This document shows, piece by piece, positions 1 through 12,629 of a stretch of DNA of 64,000 nucleotides (position 1 is its first letter; every line of letters begins with the position of its first letter). The notes under the pieces were generated by a model, which searched no databases, had not been told where the DNA came from, and saw only the letters and a list, made by a program, of their open reading frames with translations. The translations under genes were made by a program, and so were the position numbers. The stretch is from contig KQ965788.1 of NCBI GenBank assembly GCA_001574975.1, positions 194,105 to 258,104 of the forward strand, written 5' to 3'. Source of the DNA: Gonapodya prolifera JEL478. Taxonomy: Eukaryota; Monoblepharomycota; Monoblepharidomycetes; Monoblepharidales; Gonapodyaceae.

Positions 1-199
1 ACATGGGCTCACCACTCAAATCATTGTCCAAACCGTCCCCAGCCTTGTCCATCCTGATTTCTTGCACGCAGCGAGCCCTGGCACCAGTAATAGCAAAACG
101 AATGTAATTGATGGCGTTCTGGCGTGAAACAGATGTCCGATAGGTTCCAGTGAGCCCAATCGGACACCACGTTTGCAGGTGACAGATGACGGTCAGCAT
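1..199 (-). CDS. possible exon of a gene running off the left edge
   Basis: On the minus strand an open frame runs from an ATG at 199 toward base 1, with amino-acid usage that looks coding (residues such as TGTYRTSVSRQNAINYIRF). A GT donor-like site lies within the last bases. I recognise no domain and cannot see the rest of the gene. It could equally be chance open frame in a region that is non-coding immediately to the right. Confidence 0.2.
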   Translation of the reverse strand, partial: MLTVICHLQTWCPIGLTGTYRTSVSRQNAINYIRFAITGARARCVQEIRMDKAGDGLDNDLSGEPM

Positions 200-1463
200 T
201 GAGAAACTGGACCGATGAGAATTGCCAACCTTGGCTCACCTGATGAATATCCAAAAATCGCGAATTTCCGTCGCCGTTTCCGCAAGGAAATCGATGATTG
301 TGCGGACTCACAAATCGACCCCCGAGTTTGTGGAAATGCACAATTTATTCCCGCTGCCACTTTTCTTGTGTGCGTCAAAATTGTGAAAATAAAACTTTGC
401 GCAACGTCTCTAGTAGACCACAAATTCAGCATTAAAAACAAGTCAGCTCAGAAATATTTTCACCATTGACACAGGATAACTTGATTTGATACCATGTTTT
501 TTGATGCAAAATGTAGCAATACACCATTCCCAGACAGCAATGCTGTAAAATAACACTGCAGGTGATGAACGTGCCTGTAGCTTGAACCTGTTTGTCAGTA
601 TAGTTGAGCATTTTGAGCATTTTTTAATTCTAGACACAAGCTGATATTAAACCCAAAATTCTGCATCCAGCATCAAAATCATAAGTTGCAATCTGGTGTA
701 TTATACATGTAATGAACCTCTGAGTTGAAAAAAGGAACCAAAGTACATTGATATCATCCAGCTACAATTGTGACCATCACATATTTTCACTCAGTATGTT
801 GTTGCAAAAGCTTTATGCTTAGCAGCTGACTCCTTTCTCACAACCAAGTGTCTGCCACACCAAAATTTCTGTGTATCTTTCAAATGATAAACAGTCTGCA
901 CTCTTAAACCATGTGCCAACAAAGTGGAAAATGAACAATATATACAAGTGTACCAGCCTCCAGTGCTTCTATTTGCATAATATGGAAGTAGAACCAAAAT
1001 TAGTCCAGACTCACTGCAGGTTAAGTAGTGATGACCAAGTATAAATGGATTTAACAAGTTTGGGTGTCATTTATGTCATGGGTTGGACTCCAGTATTCCA
1101 CATGAAGTGACATCATCTTCAAGAAGACCACAAGGGATGCCAAAATAGTGAATTATGTGAAATAAGCATAGCAACATTTGCTCATAGGGTGTGACTAAAA
1201 TGAAATTAAAACATAAGTCCTGTGCTATGTATTGAAGAAAGTACCAAGGCAAGGCAAGATGGTTGCCACCTTAAATTTTTATCAAAAAAGAATATCATAC
1301 TCAATTTGCTGCAGCTTGAAGTTTTGCAGATGTTTCTCAGTCTGCAATAACCAACATCCTTATTAGAGCAGCTTCAACTTGCTTGTCTTCCTCTTTGAAA
1401 GCTTGCTACATCATTCTAGCTTAGTATATTAAGACCAAGCACTTTCCTTTGTATCAGAACAAG
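200..1463. other. AT-rich non-coding stretch
   Basis: No supported gene. Only short unrelated open frames occur on either strand, base composition is distinctly more AT-rich than the gene regions, and no terminal repeats are evident. Confidence 0.6.
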
Positions 1464-1538
1464 GAGGTGTTAGCTCAACTTGGCAGAGCATCTGATTCCA
1501 GATCTGTAAGGCTCAGGGTTCAAGTCCCTCACTCCTCA
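1464..1538 (+). tRNA. tRNA-like sequence with CCA anticodon (Trp-like), possibly a pseudogene or SINE head
   Basis: A cloverleaf can be drawn. The 7-bp acceptor stem has one T-T mismatch, the D stem is GCTC/GAGC, and the T arm has loop TTCAAGT. An A box (TAGCTCAACTTGG) and a B box (GGTTCAAGTCC) match pol III consensus, and a T5 run follows three bases after the 3' end. The anticodon loop reads TTCCAGA, giving CCA (Trp), but the anticodon stem has two mismatches. The mismatches and the AT-rich, gene-free setting favour a tRNA-derived repeat or pseudogene over a working tRNA-Trp. Confidence 0.5.
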
Positions 1539-1691
1539 GCTTTTTCTTTGAACCAAGGGGCTCAAAATCTTCCACACTGTAGAGCAAACTTTGATATCCT
1601 CAATTTCAATTTTTGAGTTCAGAAGCTTTTACTTTTATTTTGCTATTCCTACATTACACCCAACAAAAGTTGCTTTACACATTGGAAGATT

Positions 1692-3930
1692 TCAAACTTG
1701 ATTGACCAAGCCAAAATTATTGTCCGTAAATGGTCCTACCCTGATTGTCCATACCACTGCCCTTCTCTCCATCTGCCCCACAAATTCCTTCTCTGGTATC
1801 ACAAATTTTACCCCATCCAGATGCTCTGGTGACAAAAGCACATCCAGCAAGATGCTACTATCTTTGTCCTCATGGAAAGAATGCTCAACACTGATAACAT
1901 TACTTGACCAGCCAGGAGTAAACGACAAGTGTGCCTCCTCACCAAGCTGGTTGAGTGTGCGTTCAGGATGAACAAGCAATCCAACTTCCATACCACCCTC
2001 CAGGACAACTCTAGGCCACGTTACGTTCATAACTGACAAACATGAACGTGGCTCCTCCATGATAGACACATAAAACCAATAAATGTCCTGACCATTCAAC
2101 CTCCCTTGTTTTGTCACAACGCGGACTCCTCCTGCAACCAAATCAGTGCTCCCCTCTGGGCTCCTTGGGTACACCCTTGTCCCGTATACTCCCTCCCCAT
2201 TGATTGAAAGCCACCGATGCAAACCCTTCAATCTCAGCTCCTGCACTGATGGCAAGCTCCCGTCTGCCTTGGGACCAACGCCAAGCAGCACGTTTCCTCC
2301 CTTTGCAACCACGTCAACGAGGTCCTCTATGAGCTGCGCCGTTGTTGAAACAATACCTTGGGATCCTGTGATGTCGCCATCTTCCATGCGATTGTAACCA
2401 AAAGAAAAGCCGACACCATGACACGTCTCCCATTTACGAGAGGGAATGGTACGGTAGCGCGTGTACTCAGGCGTGATGAAGTCACCCTCGTACGTCTCAT
2501 CGTTGCTCAATCTGGGAGCTGCACTGGCAAGGTCTAGCTGCATGAACCACCGATCATTCACCAATCCGTGCGGTACCTTCCTGAAATAGTCGTTGAGCAG
2601 TCGTGGAACAAATGCTGAAGGGGGCGACGAGGGATATGTGATGTCACCCTTCAGAGTTCGGGAAAGAACCAGCGATCGAAGTATAAGTTGGTGATAACGC
2701 GGTGCGATTAATGTGCAACAAGTCGCACTCACCCACAACACGTCCGGTTTATACCTGTTCACAAGTTCCCTCACGTGCTCATCCGCCCACGACGCATATT
2801 CAGCACTCTTTGGAGGAAGCGGTCCCCACGTATTCACATCCCTCCCCATCTCGAAGCTCCAATCGAAACCGCCGCTGTAGTAGAGACCAACTTTGAGTCT
2901 CTGATGGTGCGGCACTGGCGTACGAGGGTTCCGAAAGGCCTTCATGAGACGGGATATGAGATCGTTTGGGGGATGCGAGAGGTGAGGGGGGAGTTGAGGG
3001 TGCGGGGATGATGGTGGGAATAAGGTATATCCGTCGTGGTGTTTCGCTGCCAGAAGAGTCTCGTCATTATGGGAAGCCACACTGGCCCGTTGTATCATTG
3101 CGATCACTCACTTGTGACAACAACATATCTCGCTCCACTCCACCTGAACCATTTCTCCCACACACTGCCATCCCACGAGCGAGTCTCGTTTGCGAAGATC
3201 GGGGCAAACGTTTCGTAGTAGTCAGCGTCAGGACCGTAGGTGGCCGCGTGGTGCTTGGAGGTTAACGAATCGGGGAGCGTTTGGGACCAGAGATACCATT
3301 CGGCGTAGGGGTTGTTTGCTGGAGCGGCGGCGGTGAGCTTGGTGGAGTGGGAAAGAGTGATGTAAACTCACTGAACCTGGAGGGATGATCGAATGTGATG
3401 GTTGGAATTGTGGCAACAGAGACGACATAAGAGCCTTCACGAACCAGTCTTTCCAGTCAGGATTCGATCCGAACTTTCCTGAAGGAGGTGCCCAGCCGGG
3501 AACTAGAGTGGGGCATGAACCGTGATTATTACAAAGTGGAGTCAACGCAGGTTCGTTTCTTTAGTATGTCTCAAAAAAGATATCAAGACCTCCCACACGC
3601 TTCGCACAAAGTGCAGCGTGCAGATTTATGTCGTTTAGCTCTCGAGTTAGGACAATTTATCCATTCGATCGCTCAATCTTTCCAATCCGTCCCAACGCCC
3701 GCTCCGTACGCACCCGAATACAACCCCCAATGGACAATAATCCCAATCTTGGCGTCATCGAACCACGGATCCACAGGCCTGTCCGCCGGAATGGGAGCGT
3801 CCAGGTCTGGCTGGTGCCGAGCCGCGTTGGAGGAGAGCATTGGCAAGTCGAGCAGGGAAAAATGTGATAGTGTGGCAGTGAAGAGCCCGAGGAGGGCGAC
3901 GAAGGATATCGTGGAAAATGGGGATAGCAT
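1692..3930 (-). CDS. alpha-L-fucosidase, glycoside hydrolase family 29, secreted
   Basis: It should hydrolyse alpha-L-fucosyl residues outside the cell or in the secretory route. The N-terminus (MLSPFSTISFVALLGLF) is a hydrophobic signal peptide. It is followed by the family's WFDDAKIGIIVHWG block, a WY-type segment, AKHHDGY, and a nucleophile motif formed across a splice: LW at the end of one exon joins GDITYP of the next, with an 84-bp intron at about 2649-2732. Later GH29 landmarks are WETCHGVGFSFGYN, GGNVLLGVGPKADG and a WLSINGEGVYG block; about 130 residues of beta-rich C-terminal domain follow. Further introns lie near 3034-3110, 3300-3400 and 3545-3673. The start at 3930 is chosen because it supplies the signal peptide. 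Nothing suggests it is broken. Confidence 0.88.
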
Positions 3931-4045
3931 GAGAGGTTGGAACAGGAAAGTTTAGCCGGAGCTGCAAGTTGTCTGAACAGAAAATGGGCATCTATTGTAG
4001 CAGCAGAGCGGCAATAAAATTTCGTCTACCACTCTCAAAGCGGCA

Positions 4046-5846
4046 TTACTTCTTCAACAATCCAACCACACCTTCTCCCGCCAACGCCTCGATCTTCCCC
4101 TGGTCGTACCCGAGAATCTCGGTGAGCACTTCCGCCGTGTGCTCACCCAGACGAGGAGGCGCGCGTCGGATGGTGGGAGGAGTGTGCGAGTAGCCTACGG
4201 GGTTGGCTGTGGGGCAGACGGTGAGTGTTGAAGGAAACAGCAGAGTCAGAGAAGGCCGGACGACCCAACTCACCGACGACTTTGATGGGCCCGAACGACT
4301 CGTGCTCCACCTCTTGCACCAGCTTGAGGTGCTTGACCTGATCATGCTCGAACGTCTTCCTTATATTGTTCACCGGCGCATACGTGAACTGCACGCGCTC
4401 CTTATGGAACAAATCCAGCCACTCCTGCGTGGTCCTCTGCCTAAAAATATCCTCCATCATCGGCAAGAGCACGTCCCTGTGCGCAACTCGGGACTCGTTA
4501 TCCGCGAACCGGGGTTCGTTTGCAATATCGTCGCGCCCGATTAGGCGGAGGAACGCGACAAACATGTGGTTGCTCGGCATCCCGACGACGACGCTGCTGT
4601 CCTTGGTTGGGAAGCTTTGGTACGGTACGATGTTGGTGTGTGCGGTGCCGAAGCGGGAGGCTTCGAGACCGCCGATGAGGAAGTTGGAGGCGATGTTGGC
4701 GAGGGCGGCGGTCTGAGGTCGCGCGGATAGGGTGAGTAGCGATTAGTAAGACATTTATCCATTGCAGTTCTTGAAAGCTGTAGGTGACTCACTTGTGACG
4801 CGAGAAGACTGCAGTCGATGTGCTGTCCACGGCCCGTCACTTGTCGCGACATCAGTGACGCCAAGATGGCACCGTGGGCGTACAAGCCCGTTGTAATGTC
4901 GGTAATAGCAACGCCGACTTTCACGGGAGGTCGGTCGGCCTCTCCTGTGATGTGCATGAGACCGGCTTCGGCTTCAATCTACGATTTGCAGTTGGGACGA
5001 AAGTGCCACAGGTGTCAGATGTGGCCAAACGGCTACTCTCGGGGAGTACGTACCAAGACATCGAATCCAGCACGATGCGAGTGAGGCCCGGTTTGGCCGT
5101 ATCCCGTGATGGAGCAGTAGACAATCCCGGGATTGACTTTCGACATGGATTCGTAGTCAAGTCCCCATTTCGCAAGAGCTCCTAAACGAGCGAAAAACAT
5201 CAATTACGATGTAAACATTTTAGAATCACTAATTCGATCAGGCCATCGACTCACCCGGGACGTAATTCTCCACCAACACGTCGCAGCTCTTTGCCAAGTC
5301 CTTGACAATGGCCTGCGCCTTCTTTTCCTTCAAGTTCAAAACCACAGACCGCTTGTTCCTGTTCACGCACATGAAGTAGGCGGCGTCCCGCTCGGACTGG
5401 TCAGCCGATAGCAAGAACGGAGGTCCCCATCGGCGAGTTTCTGTTGAAACAGAACAACCATTGTCACACGATGGAAGGAGCGACACGATAGGTTAGCTCT
5501 TCCATGGCGAATTCAGGCGAGCGTGTCCCCTTTACTCATTTGAGGGCATCGGCCCGTGTGGTGAAGCCGGCCGGCCCGTGACACACTCACCATCGCCAGA
5601 CGGAGCCTCGATTTTGACCACGTCGGCTCCAAGATCTCCCAGAATTTGCGTGCAGTACGGGCCTGCCAGAATGCGTGTCAGGTCCAGGACTCTAATTCCC
5701 TTGAGGGGCAACGGCGGCGGAGATGCTTCCGTCGAGAACTTCCGTCGCGGAGATGGGACCGCGCATCGGGGGGCGAGAGGGAGTGATGCTGGGACGTATG
5801 CGGTCGCACGTAGCTGCAGGGACAGAGAGAAGCTGCGTTGTGCCAT
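4046..5846 (-). CDS. class III (CaiB/BaiF, SUGCT-like) CoA-transferase, probably mitochondrial
   Basis: The protein has the family III CoA-transferase core: [20 protein letters not shown] near the N-terminus, then [25 protein letters not shown] and GYGQTGP. The catalytic-aspartate segment is [15 protein letters not shown], where the Asp of ITD matches the nucleophile position of formyl-CoA transferase. The closest subfamily by motif is animal SUGCT (succinate:glutarate CoA-transferase), but the true substrate pair cannot be read from sequence. The start at 5846 begins a basic, Ser/Ala-rich leader resembling a mitochondrial presequence; an in-frame ATG at 5930 is an alternative. About five short introns. 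It is divergent from the next gene across about 480 bp. Confidence 0.82.
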
Positions 5847-6325
5847 TGTGGAAGGAAAGGAACCAAACTTTATTGTACCGGAAGAAAAGTCGGTGCTGCG
5901 GTCAGTAAATAGTTCATCCGAGTTTGTCATGGCGGGAAGGAGTTCTCCTGCTCCGCTTTACTTTCCCCTTGCTGCTTGTGCTCCCAAAAGATTCCGGAGT
6001 ATTTGCTTTGCCATAGTGGAAGGAGAGTGTTGTAAATACAGGTTTCCCTATGTACACTTTTGCATGCTTTACTGCATAGTGGTATGTTCGGACGCGAAGA
6101 CGTAGCATCATCTTCTAAACCTCAGAATGGTAGAAGCCAATCGATTGTATGTGCTGCTTGGGCCGATTCAAATCATATTCGGAGAACCTGTTTCGATAGT
6201 CAAGACACCGACACTCCGAAAAGCTCTCGACAATCTTAAGAGATGCAGTCTTTACACCTGTTTGTAAAGTGGAGTTTCCATGGTCCAAATTACACGACCA
6301 CAACGTGCAACGGAGGCCCACCACA
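5847..6325. other. divergent intergenic/promoter region
   Basis: About 480 bp separate two divergent genes and must contain both promoters. An in-frame ATG for the left gene at 5930 and one for the right gene at 6269 lie inside it, so either transcript may start here. No clear TATA box or repeat was seen. Confidence 0.5.
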
Positions 6326-8086
6326 ATGCCCACGGTTCCCGGCGCCGCCGATGTCGATGCGCTTCTCCAGAAGTACGAACAAGGCTTCTACATTCCGTTC
6401 GAGAAACTAATAGCTCCGGCTGCTCGATGGAGCGAGCTGTTGCGGGGGAAGAAGGGGGCGGTACCAAAGGACAGGCCCTCGTTCGCGCTGTACGAGGCGG
6501 TGGCCCTGGATCTTGATGTGAGACTAACGATTTGACGAATTTTGAAGGATCTGTAACGTCTCTCGCCCCACAGCTGCGAGTGGTGGTCGACTTCACGAGG
6601 TTCGCTCGATTCGATGTTTCGAACGAAATTGGAATGGTTCACACTGTTTTCTACTAAATACCCTCCAGAAATCCAGTAGAAACCATCGAGAACAGCGAAC
6701 GCATAGTGATTTGCGGATACGTACGAGCTCCACTGCGCGTCGCTGAACTTCCAGAACCAGACCCTCCAGACGGGTGGAACCCCACCAAACTCAAGGCCAT
6801 CACTGGAGGTGCGTTCCTTGTTGCCTGTACTGTCCACTCAAATTCTTGTACAGATGTCGTTACAGAGCGGTACAAGAAGTACCAGAAGAACGCCAAGTGG
6901 ATCTCGCCCACCGTACCGTCGGCTCTCCCGGTGTGCATCCGATTGACGGAGATCAGCACGACGCGAACGGACCCGATCCCTGCAACGAAGATGAAAGTCC
7001 AGATATGGTTCACGGCCGGAGAAGAAGCTTGGCTTCTTGTTGAAGTGAGTTCGGCATGGGAGACTCTCTTGCGATTGAACAATCCCCATCGTAACTGAAC
7101 GGACGTGGCTTTCAGTCTGCGCACCGCGCCGCAGAGAAGTCATTCCGCGATATCGAAGTAGCAGCGTCGCTCTCTGCACACATCTACTTCGCCCGGCTCA
7201 AACTCGCAAAAACCCACCCGGACGGAATCGCACCATGGGACGTTGTTCTCGTGGAGGCCGAGCGGCTGTACCTCGCCAGCCGTACAGAACCAGAGACTGC
7301 GGACCCGGACTCGCTCCTTGTCAAAACACAGGCCCGGTCGTTCAGACGGTTCGTTGCGTGGGACCTGGAGAACTTGGGCTGCTTTGCCTCTAACCCGCAG
7401 ACAGTAAAGAACGGTGTGGATGTGTCCAAATTGGGCTTCGTGAGTTTTCGAAGCTTCAAAACAGCGGTCGCTGAACTTTTCCTGGCTCGCGCGCCGTTCT
7501 GACACGACCCGCCCTGCTAGTTAAATGCACTTGATGACCTGACGTACAACGATTTTGATTTACCTCTAGATGCCGAATCCCTTGCCAGGCGACGGGATCG
7601 ACGTAAAAGAGGCTTGCTTACCGCTCAAAATGTCGGTCGGAAGGACGACCCAATTCCCATTGTCGATACGGCGCCTGCGCCACAAGTACCATCGTCGGTG
7701 TGGACGGATGCACACTTGTTTCGCAATCCGCTGGAGGTGGAGGTGGAAGGATCGACACGGACACCGATTTTAGTGCCGCAAGTGGCCCTTGGAACGACGT
7801 GGCGGTGTCCCGTTCCGGACTGCAGTAGATCTTGGCTGGTGAATCGTCAAGTAAGTGACTCCTGTTACTCTGAAACCCGAATTGAGGTTGACTGCCGTCT
7901 TCGGACCTACTTTACCAGTCGACGGTTCTACCAACAATATTTTTGGTTGATCAACATATCAGAGAACATTTGCCTACCCTTTTGAACCAGTGGTCACATC
8001 AGAGATCGAAAGGCGATGACGAGGCTCGTGCGGGGATTTCAAATTCATTTTCGCTCGTATCATACCCATGTAAATATGTACTCTAG
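6326..8086 (+). CDS. unknown protein ending in a C2H2-like zinc finger
   Basis: I do not recognise this protein. Exon chaining gives MPTVPGAADVDALLQKYEQ, then RVVVDFTR joined to NPVETIENSERIVICGY, then a central part with KMKVQIWFTAGEEAWLLVE and SAHRAAEKSFRDIEV. Near the C-terminus WRCPVPDCSRSWLVNRQ is followed after an intron (acceptor at 7918) by DQHIREHLPTLL, giving C-x4-C ... H-x3-H, a probable C2H2 finger split by the intron, with TAG at 8084-8086. The spacer between the second Cys and first His is about nine residues longer than usual. The junction between about 7441 and 7571 is uncertain because the consensus donor and acceptor do not keep the finger frame. An upstream ATG at 6269 is also possible. 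Confidence 0.55.
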
Positions 8087-8160
8087 TCTCTGCTTCTCAT
8101 TCTATCACGATAAGCACTCATATCCTGATAACGGCGGATTCCGGGGCCGCAGCTTCCTGC

Positions 8161-11100
8161 ATGAGGGTAACGGTCCCTCGAATTCTCGCCGCCACAACTC
8201 TCCGACGTCGCGTCATCGCTCATCTTCCATCTTTCGTTGCTGCTGCCACCTTTGCGGGCCCAGTATCTCCTCGCAATCTCTGTGAACCTTTGACCGCGTC
8301 ACGGACCCCGACACGTGCTTTTTGCACCTGCACATTTCCACATTCCCATCGCAAAACCGGGCCATCGCCGACGCGGAAGCCCTATCCTGCATCTTTACTT
8401 CACCTTAGACACAACGTAGACTCGGAATCGGCTCAGGGAGTGATGGCAGAACAAAACAAAGAAGGCGGTGCGGAATTCACCGCGAAGATCATCGATGGGA
8501 AGGCGCTCGCCTCGTGAGTTGTGGTGATGCTCCTTTGCTGCTATTTTTGGAGCGAGTTCGCGAGTTCGCGAGTTTACTCAAACGTGGCTACCTGCTTTCG
8601 ACATGGATCATTTGCACCCAACCTACCGACAGCTCCGTCCGGGCGCGCGTGAAAACCGAGATTGCCGAAATCAAAGCCAAAAACTCTTCGTTTGCGCCGT
8701 CGATTACTATCGTTCAGGTTGGGAGTCGCGAGGACTCTTCAATTTACGTTCGGATGAAAGTTCAAGCAGCTACGGAAGTGAGTGGCCAAAAATTTTAATC
8801 GTTTTGAGTGAGATAGTGTGTGGAGGATGTGTGACCCTCGTCGCGTGGCCGAATATCTCCTTGTGGGTGGACATCTGCCACACTGTTACTCGTTGTGCTT
8901 GCGGGACCTGCTACTTCGGCGCCAAATCCTTCCGTTTTTCATAATTGAAAACTGGAGTGAAATCTCATGGGATCGTAACCTTCACCATCCAGGCCGGTAT
9001 CAGCGCGACCCACACGAAACTACCAGACGATATTACGGAAGCAGCTGTGAGTCAAACGGAGTTGGTTCCCGTCGTCTGTCCATAATCCGACACACTTCTT
9101 TGGAATCCCTTGCTCCGCCTTGCTGCACCATGCTGAACCGCTCCTCACGACACTCAGCTTCTTTCTCTCATCCGTGACCTGAACGCTGACCCATCAGTTC
9201 ACGGAATCCTTGTCCAGCTCCCCATTCCAGCGCACATCGATGAAGCAAAAGTAACCAACGCTATCGCTGCTGAGAAGGATGTTGATGGGTCAGTATGCTT
9301 CCCAGGTCCCATCATTGGTCGGGGTGTTGACTCGAAGTTTGGACATCACCCTTCCCTCCGTCCACCTTCAGACTTCACCCCGAAAATGTTGGAGAGCTCG
9401 GAAAGAAGTCTGGCAACCCTCTGTTTGTTGCCTGTACTCCTCTTGGGTGTATGGAAATGCTCAAGAGTGTGGGTTGTGACCCCAAGGCCAAAATCGCTGT
9501 CGTCATCGGACGGAGCAACATTGTCGTGAGTGATGCCCCCACGTTTGTTATCAATGTTTGGCCTTGAAACTTCGACTTGGCGACTACAGGGACGCCCCAT
9601 GGCAGCCCTTCTCACAGCAGCGAATGCCACGGTCACAGTGTGCCACTCTCAGACACCGTCCCTTTCCCACTTTGTGTCCGCAGCGGACATTGTCGTGGCT
9701 GCCGCCGGTCATCCCAATCTTGTTCGAGGAGAGTGGCTCAAGAAGGGAGCGGTCGTCATCGATGTCGGCACCAACGCCGTGGAGGACAAGACGAAGAAAG
9801 CGGGTGTTCGTTGGGTCGGCGACTGCGCATTCGAAGAATGTGTCAAGGTTGCCGGCGCAATCACTCCGGTGCCTGGAGGAGGTATATTCAACTCGCACTA
9901 CTCTTAAAGATTTCGTCACTAACCCGTAACCTCAATGGAGTCGGACCTATGACGGTTGCCATGCTAATGTCGAACGTCTTGACCTCCGCGAAGCGTTTTC
10001 TCACCCTCTCCACGACTCGGCCAGCTATGAGCTACCTCCCGTTAAAGCTGGAGACCCCGGTCCCGAGCGACTTGCAAATTGCACGCGCGCAGAAGCCCAA
10101 ACATATCGCCTTGGTTGCAGAGGAAATTGGTGTCGCGCCTAGCGAAGTGAGATGAATCGTGGTTGGAACATCACGTTTACAATTGAGAGCCAACAACCTT
10201 ACTCTTCGGATGCAGCTGGAACTCTACGGAGAGAACAAGGCTAAAATTAAGCTGGATGTTTTGAAGAGGCTTCAAGGAAGGAAGAACGGAAAATACGTTG
10301 TCGTCACCGGGTGAGTCATTGGAGCTTTGCCATTAGTGGCACGAACTGATCAGCGTGGTACAAAAGGATTACACCCACCCCTCTTGGTGAAGGAAAGTCT
10401 ACCACCACCATTGGGCTTTGCCAAGCCCTTGGTTCCCGCCTCAACCGTCTCTCCTTCGCCACCGTGCGACAACCCTCCCAAGGTCCAACCTTTGGAATCA
10501 AGGGAGGCGCGGCAGGAGGCGGATACGCCCAAGTTATTCCGATGGACGAGTTCAATTTGCACTTGACGGGAGATTTGCACGCAGTGACCGCGGCGAACAA
10601 TTTGCTGGGTGGGTGTTGCTTTCTTTTTTCGGTAGCCTCCCAATGGCCGGTCTCACATCTCGGCGTTTTACCCCATAATTCAATGTCACAGCCGCAAGCA
10701 TCGATGCTCGTATTTTCCACGAAGCAACATCAACGGATGAGCAGCTCTTCAACCGCCTCTGTCCTCTCAAGAAGGGAACCCGTGCATTCTCCCCTGTAAT
10801 GCTTCGTCGCCTCAAGAAACTAGGAATTTCCACCACGGATCCCACGCAGCTGACACCCGAGGAGCGTAGGCGCTTTGTGCGGTTGGACATTGACACTGCA
10901 ACCATTACCTGGCAGAGGGTCGTCGACACCAACGATCGGTTCTTGAGAAAAATTACTATCGGGCAAGGCGCGCAAGAGGGTGGCATGACCAGGCAGACGG
11001 GATTCGATATCGCTGTGGCGAGTGAAGTGATGGCCGTTTTGGCCTTGACGACGGACATTGAGGACATGAGGGAACGGTTAGGGAAGATGGTGGTAGCGAC

Positions 11101-12352
11101 AAGCAAGAGTGGGGAGCCCATCTCGGCGGACGATCTGGGAGTAGGTGGTGCTATGACGGTGCTCATGAAGGACGCCATCAAGCCGAACTTGATGCAAACC
11201 CTCGAGGTGGGTTGATTCTCCACTTTGAAGACGATACGCCCGCTTACCCACGTCTTCAATTAAGGGAACTCCTGTCCTTGTACACGCTGGTCCCTTTGCA
11301 AACATTGCACACGGGAACTCCTCCATTCTGGCCGATATCGTTGCCCTAAAACTTGCAGGAACGCATCCGTCCACCCCTGACGCTCTTCCCGGCTATGTTG
11401 TTACGGAGGCCGGTTTTGGAGCTGACATGGGTGCCGAAAAGTTCTTTGACATTAAATGCCGGGCATCAGGACTTATTCCTGACGCTGCGGTACTTGTTGC
11501 TACCGTACGCGCTCTCAAAATGCATGGCGGTGGGCCTGACGTCGTCGCAGGAAAGCCACTTCCGGAGGCCTATAGCAAAGAAAATGTACCGCTCGTGACA
11601 GCTGGGTGCGCAAACCTCGCCCGCCATATCGAAAACACCCGGCGCTTCGGTGTTCCCGTTGTGGTTGCCATCAACCGCTACTCCACCGACACAGACGCAG
11701 AGCTCGAAGCGGTGCGGGAGGCCGCTGTTGCTGCCGGAGCCCACTCGGCGGTCGTGTGCGACCACTGGGCCCGTGGTGGTGCCGGTGCGGAGGACTTGGC
11801 GAACGCCGTCGTTGCGGCTTCTGAGGACCCTGCGAGGCCTGAGTTTAAGTTCCTGTACGACTTGAACCTGACAATTGAGAAGAAGATCGCGGCGATTGCC
11901 AAGGACATTTACAGGGCGGACGGGATCGATATGTCGGAGCAGGCAAAAGCCAAGGCAGAGCTGTACGCCCGGCAAGGTTTCGACAAGCTCCCTATTTGCA
12001 TGGCCAAGACCCAGTACAGCTTCTCGCATGACCCTAAGCTCAAGGGCGCCCCGTCAGGTGAGTGGAACTTTCGTCGTTTTTGTCGTGTTTCGTTGGGAGC
12101 CTGACAAAACATGTAATTCGCTCCTTACCAAAGGTTTCACCGTCCCGATTCGTGATATCCGCGCCAGTGTCGGTGCTGGGTTCCTGTACCCACTGCTGGG
12201 CGAAATGGCAACCATGCCGGGTCTTCCTACGGTACGTCATGGTTTGAAACTCATTCGGGGGAATACGCTCTCACCTTGTCTTTTGATTTCAGCGCCCTGC
12301 CGTGTACGATATTGACCTTTCACCGGACGGTCAAATTACAGGACTTTTCTAA
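8161..12352 (+). CDS. trifunctional C1-tetrahydrofolate synthase with N-terminal leader
   Basis: The enzyme interconverts one-carbon tetrahydrofolates: methylenetetrahydrofolate dehydrogenase, methenyltetrahydrofolate cyclohydrolase and formyltetrahydrofolate synthetase. The N-terminal dehydrogenase/cyclohydrolase part shows [16 protein letters not shown] (Lys of the YxxxK type), [26 protein letters not shown] and [17 protein letters not shown] after splicing. The synthetase part has the ATP-loop segment [20 protein letters not shown], then [40 protein letters not shown]-like sequence and a C-terminal [18 protein letters not shown]. The first 94 residues ([20 protein letters not shown]...) are basic and hydroxylated like a mitochondrial presequence. 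MAEQNKEGG at 8443 is the expected cytosolic start. About ten short introns; no break seen. Confidence 0.92.
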
Positions 12353-12629
12353 ACGAGGCGACCCTTCTTCTGGCGGAGATTTGGCAGCCCTTGCACCGAT
12401 AGATCATCACGCCAGGAAACCTTTTCAACGACCTCCCGTTGTGGAGTTTTCGGACGGCTTTAGAATTCCCTTTAGAAAAAAACTTGCACGGAGCTGGAGC
12501 TCCTAGCTAATACAATACATAGATCCTTCCAAATATTTGACACCCTTGACATTCATCCCTATGCGCGAGTCTCCCCATTCACAAATTCGAGCTTTATCTC
12601 CACTGCACCACCTTTTCCTTCTCGGCGTG

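Noticed and set aside
11466-12029. 187-codon minus-strand open frame
   Set aside because: Antisense to the formyltetrahydrofolate synthetase domain, whose plus frame matches the family throughout.
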